Shown in pieces: positions 23,216-33,459 of a DNA stretch of 64,000 bases. Origin of the DNA: Plumapathes pennacea (lineage: Eukaryota > Cnidaria > Anthozoa > Antipatharia > Myriopathidae); the NCBI GenBank assembly GCA_964036295.1, contig OZ038462.1, positions 32,880,355 through 32,944,354 on the forward strand. The letters are read 5' to 3'. The stretch's first letter is position 1. Each line of letters opens with the position of its first letter. The position numbers and the translations under genes are program-made. Below the pieces are notes generated by a model that was not told where the DNA came from, made no database searches, and saw only the letters and a program-made list of their open reading frames with translations.

Positions 23216-24140
23216 AATCCAACGATCTCTTTCAGTCCCTGACCAGAAATAATTATACAGTATGGAAAACTTGGCCTTTGATAAACCTTGCTTAGATTAA
23301 AACTTTTAAAAAGTGAAAGGCTAAAATTTGAAACTGGACACAATTTGTTTATATTTTACGCTCATTGCAGGCAACTCTCAAAGTCTGTTTTTTTTTTTTG
23401 TTTTTTTTTTTCATTCCCCCTCCCCTTTAAGGCAAAACAAGACACAGAGTACTTTAGATTCTGTAAACTCTTATAACATCCATCCACAACTATCAACTAC
23501 ATAATATTGTGTGCATTAACACCAAAGTAACAACTTGTGGTATTACACTAAGGATGAATCTTCATACACACCTCTAACAGGTCACCAAAACATTCACAAT
23601 TTCAATTTTACTCCATGAGAAAGATTAGACAACACCAGTTGTTGTTGCATATACTGTACCACAACATAAATATCATACTCCAATTTATAAATACATTAGA
23701 CTACTTATAATTCTTTTGCTTGCATTTATAGCTATTTTGAGCTTACTAACCTGAAACTCTAGCTATTTCTTGGCAGAAATTTCACAAGTCAAAGTCATAT
23801 ATATTTCATTGTAACTCAAAACCAAAGCATATTTAGGTTTGATTTTAACTAATATCAACAATAATGTATCCAGGATTCAAAACTGGAAGTCCAATAGACA
23901 CCCTCATTCAAAAATTGGGGGTCCAACTAATTAATATTCATTAATAATCAAAGTTGCATCTGATGCATAAACATTCTAGTTCACTTGTATCACAAATCAG
24001 TATTGTACAAGGAGATAAACCCAACTGATGTATTGTAATAAGATCAAAACTCAAACACTCATCAAGTTCTGTTTTTCTCAAGACAGGGAAAACTGAGGCA
24101 CTGGGCTGCTGATGCTCATATTGTCATTAATACTTGTAGC

Positions 24141-27100
24141 TCAAAGAACTAAATTTTCAGGTCTTTGACAGGCCAGGGGAGAACCATGAAGGCTTCTCAA
24201 AGCCTCCACATCACAGTCACACCCCACTACACCTGAGCCAGCACGGAAAATTTCCATTGGCGCACTCAGCTCCCATGAGTCTGTAACAGGATCGTAGGAC
24301 TCCACAGAGTTGAGGTAGTGGCTTCCATTGTGACCTCCCACTGCCCAGATGCGGGTGCCCATCGAGCCTGCTCCAACTCCTCCTCGACAAATACTCAGAC
24401 TTGCCACATATGTCCACTGGTTTGCTTTGGGATCATATCTCTCAACAGAGTCCAGAGGAGAGGAGTCATCAAACCCTCCAATAGCGTAGAGATACTCACC
24501 CTCAACAGCCACACCTACACCTGAAATACAAAAACATTAAATCACCTGTTACAGAAGTTGACTTTGATTTTAGGTTACTGCAGCCAGTGTCAATCCATGG
24601 GGGGAAATGGAAAAACACTACACCAAATGTCTACTTCAAGCACAGTACAAAAAATATGTACATACAGTATAGCTGGACAAAGTCATTCTTCTAACAGTCC
24701 TTATTGTAACAAGGACTGTATGATCTGTGCATAGAGAATACAAGTGAATGTAGCCCTGAGATGAATTCAGGGTTTGGAATTCAACCCCATGACCTCCACT
24801 GGTATCTCAGTGCCGGTACTGCTTGTGGCTACTATACATGATGAATAAGAGAAATATTTATGAGTTACCTGCCCTCCGGCGATTCATTGGAGCAACTGAC
24901 ATCCACTTATTGGTGTGTGGACTGTATCGTTCCACACTCTGTAGAGATGTGATGCCATCATTTCCCCCAACAGCATAGAGAAATCCACCAAAGCCTGCAA
25001 TGCCAACGCCACCTCGTGAGACTGACATGGATGCTGTAGTGCTCCACTCGTCACCCTCTGGGTCATACCTTTGAGAGGGAAACTTCAACTTCAGATAATT
25101 TCTTAGCAAGGGACTTTTACAGCTAGAGGTCATTTGACCAAACCCAAACTCACTCTTACTTCTTATGTACCTCTGGCTGGAAAGAGCAAGAAAATTAGGA
25201 AGCCTACTAGTTACATATGATGACATTTCAAACCATTGAAATGCAGTTTCTTAATAGTTTGTCCTTTTAAGGTGATTCCATCGAAAAAGAAATAGTAATT
25301 GAATTTTCTTAAAACTTTGCACAATTAGTAATTACTTCTAGTACATTAAAATAAATAAATAAAAATAGGGGGTCACCATGAAAAAATAGGCAATTTGATC
25401 ATCTGGACGCTTGCCCTGAAACGCCTAAAAACATATTGTAATAGTGATTCAATGATAATATTTCAAAATTGAGTAAAGATATTTTGTCTAAATTTCGATA
25501 TATCATGGGGAGTCGTATTTTCTTAAAATACATGAAATAAAAAAGGGGGGTCACCATGCTCGTTTTTGCGCAATTGTCCAGGAAAGGGCGAATTCACTTC
25601 AAAATACGTCTTTCCGAGAGGGGACTGGGGCGAGTTTCAACTTTAAAGGTGGCTGCTTCCACAAGGAACGACAAAAAATAAAACTTATTTGCGTAACAAG
25701 TATAAAGAACTTTCGATCTTGAAGTTTCGGTGGTTCTTAATGTCCACCATCTCAAAAGTGTTGTGCGCACTAAAGATGCGCAATGCAAAACTAGGGAATC
25801 ACCTTAAGTAAATAAAGTACATGTACAAGTCAAATCCAACTGAGATCACTGCCCCCCACCCACCCCACCCCCCTTCCCCCTTCTCCACCCAAGAATTTGA
25901 CTGAAGTTTCTGCAAGCTCTTCTAGACATTTGACTCTTGCCGAAACACTGGTCAGCAATAACTATTGTAATCATTAGCTTTCTCATGGGTCTTAGCACTC
26001 TTGCTGATCATGGCATATGGAAAGCTTCAGTTGGAATCACAATCATTCGATTTTATGGTGACCATTCAATTTCTACTGACTGAACTTTGCTGTACATTAT
26101 TTGAGAAAGCATCTGCTAACTGTTCCTTCAATGAAATTTTCATATCTATGGAGCCCAGCCAGAGGAACATTATTTTGACCACGCTTTCTACTTTCGCGAC
26201 ATTTGAGCAAACATTTTCAAAAGGGTAAAATTCCTGGGGGTTTGCCCGGGGGCACTGAATCTCAGTAACGTCTGTCCTGATTATCCTACTTTACAAAAAG
26301 CACCAAAGGTTAACAGCAATAAAAAAAAAGTTGGCAAGTATGTGTCCTAATATAACACCGTACTGTACGTCCTATTATACAACTGTATTGCCTATTATCA
26401 GATGAGAATTGTATTTATAGTACATGTACTGTAAAGACAAACCTTTCAACAGTGTTGAAACAAGTTGTTTCGTCTAATCCTCCTGCCACATAAATAACCC
26501 CTCCCAGCACACCAGCTGACATGCCACGTCTACAAGTCTTCATAGGGACAACGTTTTTCCACCGGTCGTTCTCTGGATCAAAACACTCCACACTGTTCAA
26601 ATGGTGTAATCCATCATGACCGCCGATTGCATATACCTTGCCATTCAAACAAGCCACAGCGACATGCCGCCTAGGCGTAGACATCTTGGCAACACGGAAC
26701 CAAGTATCGTGAAACCAGTCATAGCACTCGACACAACGAAAAGGTTCCCCCGACTTCCCTCGTCCTCCAATGGAAAACAGAGCGCCTGCACAGCATCTTC
26801 GCGGTTGAGTTCTTGGCGACCGAATCAGCGAAGGGCAGAGTTTGAAATTCTTTGCCTCGTCGATTAGATCACGGCATTGTAAATTTGTCGAAACAACGTC
26901 TTCCTCTTCCAGTCGCTGCACTATGGCTGCTGTTGACAGCAAAGGAAGTCGGGTGTGACGAAGTAGTTCAGGCAAAAACTTTGCGCGAGAATCGGTCTCA
27001 TATTTCACCCATGACAGGATTGCTTCCACGACTTGCTCTTCCTGTTTTACGTATAAATGTTTTCCAGAAATGATTCGCAGAAAATGCCTAAAAGAGATCT

Positions 27101-27620
27101 TCAGAAGCGCCTCGGTGTTCATTAAGCTCAGGAAATTAATCTGCGTGTAAATATCCGCTGCTTTCAGGAAATCTTCGCATCCGTGAAGTTCCGCAAAAGC
27201 TCTCATCTCCAAACAGTTGGACGGGTGCAAATGTCGCTCCATGAATTTACAGCAAGCATCAACCACAGAGTCAATCTGCAGCATTGCAGCTGCTGTCAAT
27301 AGTGACTCGATGTTGTCGACACTTATGGCAATTTTTCTGGTATAAATGAAGTTAATCAACTGAGCCACTGCTTCTGCCGCAAGGCCTTGGATGGCGACCG
27401 ACTCCTGCATCGACTCGAGCATCTCGTTCATAAACATCCCTCGAAAATAGTTGCTACAGGAAGCTAAAATAATGCGATGACACCTGATTGTTCGATCGTC
27501 TACTCGTATGATAACATCGCAAAGCTTTCCTTCGCGATAAAACTCTGAGAGGATGTCGAATGCTTGGTCGGGAATACACGTTCCCTCGAAGTTGAATATG
27601 TCAGCAACAACATCACCCAT
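24141..27620 (-). CDS. KLHL8: Kelch-like protein 8 (BTB-BACK-Kelch)
   Basis: Three exons (26443-27620, 24869-25068, 24141-24520) join in phases 2 and 1 to 585 aa; human KLHL8 has 620. KLHL8 is a substrate adaptor of CUL3 ubiquitin ligases. The BTB domain is at about residues 20-130 (GKLCDVIIRVDDRTIRCHRI) and binds CUL3 and dimerises. BACK follows (HPSNCLEMRAFAE, LPLLS, CRDLIDEAKNF). Six Kelch repeats run from about 275 to the end with GG doublets: SIGGRGKSGEPFRCVECYD, YAIGGHDGLHHLNSVE, YVAGGLDETTCFNTVER, YAVGGNDGITSLQSVER, YAIGGFDDSSPLDSVER and WAVGGHNGSHYLNSVE. GGRGxSGxPFRxxECY is characteristic of KLHL8. The start ATGGGTGATG is the first in frame. The gene sits directly upstream of BLTP1 in the same direction. 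Confidence 0.93.
25271..25803. mobile_element. 533 bp MITE in KLHL8 intron 1
   Basis: Ends GGTGATTCC and GGAATCACC are inverted and flanked by TTAA on both sides (25267-25270, 25804-25807). The interior repeats GGGGTCACCATG twice. The TTAA target suggests piggyBac-driven mobility. Confidence 0.65.
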
Positions 27621-28602
27621 CGTGGAAGACTGCTAAAGGAAGACTCCTAAAATGGTCCAGTCCAAAGGATTTTGTACTTTCTCATTCATCTGTGACTGTG
27701 TATTGAAGCAACGCGCTGACAAAGAAAAACCAAAACAGCCTCGGTTAGATGCAATCCATGCGCGCAAAGAGTAATGGGAACTAGACCAATATAACGTCAC
27801 ATGTCGAGAATTCAACCGATCCAGCTAAAAAAGGGTTCGCTTTCGAAATATGATTAATCTTCCCATAAAATGGAACACCTCGGTGAAACAAAAGGCGCGT
27901 AAAGCTGATGAAAGTGTCTATACGTCCTCGCCTTGTCTGTTGTATGGCGCTGAGAACTGCTTGTTAGTTTCATTGGACAATCGACTCTGATTGGTTGAAA
28001 AATGAACATTAGATTTCCGTCCCAGATTTGTGAAACAGTCAACACAATCTTTCAGCTCAATAAAATGAAGCCGACAATTTATTTTTAACCGTACATAGGT
28101 CAAGCGAGGCCTAGCTGAGTCACCACGTCACAGTTGACTGCCGGTGTCAGGTTCAGCCGCAATCTTGTGGATCATGAGTGATAATAATCAAATAAATATG
28201 AGATCTAAATCAGTGTAGATACATACATGCTGAAGCTTTAACTGCACCTGCCAAGTTCACACGTCTTCGAACATAAAGAAAGTCAACACTATGCAACTGA
28301 GCCCGCCGGGCAACACTGAATCTGAACATGCACACTGTCAAACACAAGGCGAAAGCAATAGTCATGCAGTCGAAAAACTGCCAACGAACGTAAACTCCTT
28401 CAAGGAGTAAGAATAAAACTGTAATGATAAGCCATGAAAGGCAACTGTCATAATGAATACTAATCTACAGTGTGTTACTTTCCTGCAAACTATATGTCGC
28501 AATTATGCCGCGGCTTCAATAATGTATTTTCCTTGACTTTTCTAAGCTGTGAGTCAGAAAAATCCGGTTTTACCGTGAAGTGAGCAACAATCTGCTTTTG
28601 AT
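27621..28602. other. Spacer between KLHL8 and GPCR
   Basis: KLHL8 5' UTR and promoter are expected in its left part, and GPCR 3' UTR in its right part. No gene, RNA or clear repeat was recognised. Confidence 0.6.
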
Positions 28603-29574
28603 TCAGTGGCTAATGCGACGACAGCAGAAAAGTGTGTTGTACAACGCTCGTCTGAACTGCTTGTTCATAACACCATAAATTATGGGATTCATTGAACTGT
28701 TGGACGCGACCATGTTTGTATAAACCACGTATATCCATCTTGGTAGAGCGTAGTCCCCTCGGAAGAAGGAAATCAGGTCGACCACAAAGAATGGAGTCCA
28801 GCAGACGGTGAAAGCCAACACAACAGCGATAAGAAGTTTTGTAATTTTGATTTCTTCGATGGAAGGTCGACCGGTGGAAGAAAGCTCGGAGGGAGGTTCG
28901 TTTCTTGAGGCAAACACTTGCATTGTGTGTTGTCTTACCTTCCAAAACACTTTCCAGTAACAAATGCTGATTACCGCAAATGGAACTGCTATTAACAGAA
29001 CCATCATAACCACAAGGTAATCTTTGGTTTTCGTTTGAAAAGTAAAGTAGCACATTCCTTTGCCAGGGTGGAACTTGAAGGAATTTTCGTTAGAAAAAAT
29101 GTAGGGCAGAGGAACAGCAACTGCTAAAACCCAGGAGCAGACAATCATTCCAAGAATCGATTTTTTGCTGTAAATTTTCTGATAGAGATGCAAAGTCTTC
29201 ATCATTTTGAAATATCGATTAACTGCCGTCATAGTAAGAGTTAACAAGGCAACGCTTCCCATGCAAGTGCTAAGTGTGCCTTGTAACTGACACATGAATT
29301 CACCGTAAGGCCAGTATCCCAATACGAACACCCCTGTAGAAAGAGGCATCGCCATTAAAGACATGATGACATCGCTGATAGCCAGTGATATGATGAAGTA
29401 GTTTCTGGAGACGCGAAGCTGCGAGTTTCTGAAAACAGCTGCACAGAATAGGACATTTCCAAAGAGAGCACTTCCAGTTACAAGAAAACTGATGAAGGAC
29501 TCGATGACTGTTGCCTCCAAGCTGCGGTGTGTAAACTCATACGACATTGCCTTGGCGTCCTCGTGAAATTTCAT
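28603..29574 (-). CDS. Class A GPCR, melatonin-receptor-like
   Basis: Intronless ORF of 323 aa with seven helices. TM1 is near 23-48 (LFGNVLFCAAVF), TM2 has SLAISDVIMSLMAMP, and TM3 ends in NRYFKM (the DRY position is NRY, as in melatonin receptors). TM4 has CSWVLAVAVPLPY, TM5 LLIAVPFAVISICYWKVFW, TM6 VVLAFTVCWTPFFVVD and TM7 NSSMNPIIYGVMN. The Cys pair for the extracellular disulfide is present (FMCQLQ before TM3, GKGMCYF in loop 2). The short tail ends CCRRISH, with possible palmitoylation cysteines. Many anthozoan receptors of this type are annotated melatonin-like, but the ligand cannot be inferred. A partial, broken copy lies 2 kb upstream. Confidence 0.88.
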   Translation of the reverse strand: MKFHEDAKAMSYEFTHRSLEATVIESFISFLVTGSALFGNVLFCAAVFRNSQLRVSRNYFIISLAISDVIMSLMAMPLSTGVFVLGYWPYGEFMCQLQGTLSTCMGSVALLTLTMTAVNRYFKMMKTLHLYQKIYSKKSILGMIVCSWVLAVAVPLPYIFSNENSFKFHPGKGMCYFTFQTKTKDYLVVMMVLLIAVPFAVISICYWKVFWKVRQHTMQVFASRNEPPSELSSTGRPSIEEIKITKLLIAVVLAFTVCWTPFFVVDLISFFRGDYALPRWIYVVYTNMVASNSSMNPIIYGVMNKQFRRALYNTLFCCRRISH

Positions 29575-31284
29575 TTTTGCACAGTGTATTAGTAAAACTA
29601 AATCTTTCCACTAATGTGCACCCTGACAACTTCTTGTCACAGTTTTTCTCAGGCTGAAAGTCACTTGTAAGCGGAGTACTTGACCGTTAAGTTGGTGATC
29701 ACTTCTTCATTCGCTGTTATTAACCGCCTGGCGATCTGTAAATACAGGTCTAATTTCGGTTTAGCTAAATCTTTAGCTATGATCTGACATACTACTCAGT
29801 TTTCTGATTGGGCAAACTCCATGAGCTTATGTCCTCTGTCGACCATTCCTTATCCTGATGAAATTAGCGACTTCCGTCAAATGAACGGACAATCGCCCTC
29901 TGAAGCTGGTTTCGTTAAATTGTCTGTTTACTATAAAACTAATTTGCTTCCAAGCAGATGTTTGACATTAAAGCAACTACTTCAAGTAAATTTATGCATT
30001 ATCAGGCTTTGCTGTCCTGTCTTCTTTTTCCCTTTATTTTTGTTCATGAGATTGAGGACACGACACTCAGATGTAATCGTTGGATCGTTGGATTGCGGAA
30101 TAACACACACAAAAAAACCGAGTATCTAAATTTTTAAAAAGCGGAGACACAAAATTTTGGGGATGTGGGTTTAATAGCAACTGTCAAGCTAGAACATCTG
30201 CTGTGTATATTTTTCAAGTCTTCCTTTACCGAGGCCTTTAAGTTGTTGGACAAAATAGAGGAGTCTAAATTAGAATATAGAAAACCAAAAACTATCTTCC
30301 CAAAATCAGCAGAGACCAAACTGTTTTTCATTTTAATTTCAAATCGTCCTATTGTCTAACCGTATATGTGAGATGTCATCATGTAAATCACTCGGTTTGT
30401 CAGCAAAACATAGTTTCCTTCTCGTCATCACTGACAACACTCTTAACATGCAGCAATTATGTGTTTGAGTGTCTGAGTTTCTGCCAAAGTTAAACAATCA
30501 CACTATTTTGCTTGTGTTCGTACAGGTACAGCTGTAATGTTTATCTTGGGTATGTCTTTACCTGGGTATTTGGTTCACACATATATAGCATGTAAAATTT
30601 ATTGTTTTGGTAAAACTCCGCACATGTAATACGGTACCAAAGGTAATAGAACTACTCTTTGTTTTGCAAGGACTAGTGTATACAAAGGTCAGAAAATCCA
30701 CTGAAGATTTCCATATTTATAACAAACTCCTGAGTTAGAATGTTATGACAATATGAAAAAGAAATTAGCGGAGCTCAGACACGGTTAACAGCAGCACTTT
30801 AGGCCGGATGTTTGAGTATGTAGCTGGGTTAAGAGGGTATTAACATAGCCGATTGCTGTTTCGAGCATGAGTGCGGCATTTCGTATACATGTACTCTTCG
30901 AGAGGGCGGTGACATGAGTATCCAATAACGAGATATTACAACCTCAAAAAATACGCCGCAGCTTTTCTCTGAAAGGCCTCCATATAGAATTCAGCTAATA
31001 AAAATGCAGTTTTTATTATACGTATACTTGGATTCGCAGAAGATACGCATTTTTTGAATTGGAAATATATTATTGTCTTCTTTTTTTCTTTTTTTTTCCG
31101 TTGAAACGAATCTATGAAGACAGACTGGACAGTCATATTCAGCATTTTCAATTACGAACATTATTTTTCAATATCAAAGCTTCCTGAATAAGTGTTATAT
31201 ATTATTATTTTAATCTTACTATGCTCAAGTTGTCATTTAGTGATTCGATGTCTCTGCTGGTTGAATTCACTTTGTTGACCGTCT
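29575..31284. other. Spacer between GPCR and its broken copy
   Basis: AT-rich DNA with no supported gene. The ORFs at 29821-30129 and 30165-30359 have no recognisable domain. Confidence 0.6.
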
Positions 31285-31299
31285 TTTTTCGGTTTTGAT

Positions 31300-31925
31300 T
31301 TAACGCCCGCTCACCATTTTTCGCACCAGTCCTTGTAAAGTTCTGAAGTCCCCACTCAGGAAATATTCTCGAATGAGAGCAGAAAGTGTGTTGTAAAACG
31401 CTCGTCTGAACTGTCTGTTTATGACACCATAAATTATTGGATTCATTGAACTGTTGGACGCGACCATGTTTGTATAAACCACATAAATCAATCTTGGTAG
31501 AGCGTAGTCCCCTCGGAAGAAGGAAATCAGGTCGACCACAAAGAATGGAGTCCAGCAGACGGTGAAAGCCAACACAACAGTGATAAGAAGTTTTGTAATT
31601 TTGATTTCTTCAATAGAAGGTCGACTGCTGTAAGAAAGTTCGGAGGGAGGTTCGTTTCTTGAAGCAAACACTCGTAGTGAGTGTTGTCTTACCTTCCAAA
31701 ACACTTGCTGATTACCGCAAATGGAACTGCTATTAACAGAACCATCATGAACACAAGGCAGTCGTTGGTTTTCGTTTGAAAAGTAAAGTAGCACATTCCT
31801 TTGCCAGGGTGGAAGTTGAAGGAATTTTCAGAAAAAATGTAGGGCAGGGGAACAGCAACTGCTAAAACGCACGAGCAGACAATCATTCCAAGAATCGATT
31901 TTTTTGTTGTAAATTTTCTGAGATG
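31300..31925 (-). pseudogene. Broken tandem copy of the GPCR
   Basis: From about 31379 to 31920 the DNA is nearly identical to 28621-29180 of the intact receptor, covering TM4 to TM7. Homology stops at 31920, so TM1-TM3 are absent. Lesions include a one-base insertion in the A run before SIL, a 3-base loss at the SNEN position, and a 13-base deletion after VIS that shifts the frame and removes CYWKV. The stop is also lost: the C-terminus runs on into unrelated sequence to 31300. The open frame 31300-31794 starts in the wrong frame and is a chimaera. TM6 and TM7 themselves (CWTPFFVVD, NPIIYGVIN) are still well preserved, so the copy is recent. Confidence 0.85.
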
Positions 31926-32163
31926 TCATAAAGAAACGAAGTAGGAACGATTCAGTGAACAGATTGGTTCTAGAGGAAAGCGATTTGCATGTACGTTAAG
32001 AATTCTCACAATGCCAAATACGACAGGTGAAATCAATACGCGACAACTTGTAAACGGAATATTTCGCCGGTGATCAGTGAAGGGGTTTATACCTCTGAGT
32101 GGAGAAAGGTGTATCATCTGCCATTTGGATACAAAACTGGAGCAGAACAAAGCTTTTAACCCC

Positions 32164-32554
32164 GGGGACTGGACTCCCATATAAAATGACGGGGATACCC
32201 GTCGTCGGGAATTTTCGTTTTGACCCCTAAGATTACAAAAAATGGGCTTGGCTCGAGCATATTTTGACCCCTAAATGAGTACCTATAAAAGCATACCAAC
32301 AATTTAAAGTTTCGATGCCTTTAATGACTATAAAGATGATATCATAAACCACTTTATTCCTTGCTGTTTCCAAACAAAAAAGTTCATTCGACTGACACCC
32401 GATGCCTAAACGGTACACGTCACATAAAAATGTCAGCGTTTGATGTTGAGCACCTTAAACGGTACCATAGCCCGTGCTTTTGACCCCTAAGAGGTACGAC
32501 GAGCATCCCCGTCCTTTTCTATATGGAAGTCGTCCGGGGGGGGGGGGGGGGGGG
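32164..32554. mobile_element. MITE with GACGGGGAT terminal repeats
   Basis: Left end CTCCCATATAAAATGACGGG and right end (reversed) TTCCATATAGAAAAGGACGG are imperfect inverted repeats of about 45 bases. GACCCCTAA occurs three times inside. The right end runs into a 19 base G tract. No target duplication could be defined. Confidence 0.5.
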
Positions 32555-33459
32555 ACTTTTAGCCCGGCTTTTAAACAGTAAGTAATGTGATGTGATTTGT
32601 AGCGTTTTGTACATCTCGAAAACTCAAAATATTCATTGAAGCAGCGTTTAAAAGTTTGATTCGATTTTCCCCAACTCTCTAGTTCAATGTGGGTGACCCT
32701 TAACATATTGATATAAACAGCTGATATTGAAGATGTTTTCGATAAAGTGATTGTAAGCCAGACCCAACCTTGTGGTATTTTTAGGCATACGCTCCAGTGT
32801 CTATTTATATCCACATTGCATAGTTTGGTGCTTCTGTACCTCCATATGAGATCACTTTATGATGTGGTCAGTGCAAAAAGAACTCGGTCTTTGACGTGCT
32901 TATTCACATCAAACTCAACTGAAAGTTGAAACTTCTCGTCTGGAATACAAGCATGATTATACATGGGCTTCAATACCAAGAGAGCACGAGTTTCGATACC
33001 TTAGTAAGCTTGAGGGCAAGGGAACATCATTCTGAAACCTGGCGACAGACTCCACAATGAAAGCTCTCTACTTTCATTACCATGTGAATAACTCATATAA
33101 TTCAGACACGTATTGTAAAACAAGCTTTGAGTCTGTCATCAAATGCTCGGCCTTGGTAGAATAGAAATCCTGCACCTCAAGGCAACACTGGCGGTTTGCC
33201 AATACAGTGTGTCCAACCCCCCCCCCCCCCCCCCCGTCCCGCCCCGTCCCCCTCCCTAGATGTAAGGTTTAATACGTTGATGGCAAGCAAAAGTACGCAT
33301 AAAAGAGTTCTCCAGTCCAGTAATCAGGGCCAGAGACCATGTGCAGCCTAAGTAAGAAATATCTGGAAATTTTAACAGAGAAAGATTACTGTGCAATTCC
33401 TTTCTTGTCAGCACTTGATCATCGAGGAGCATGTTACCCATAATTTAGCGGACTAGAGA

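Noticed and set aside
28610-29053. 147-codon ORF inside the GPCR
   Set aside because: Out-of-frame shadow of the receptor with no helices of its own.
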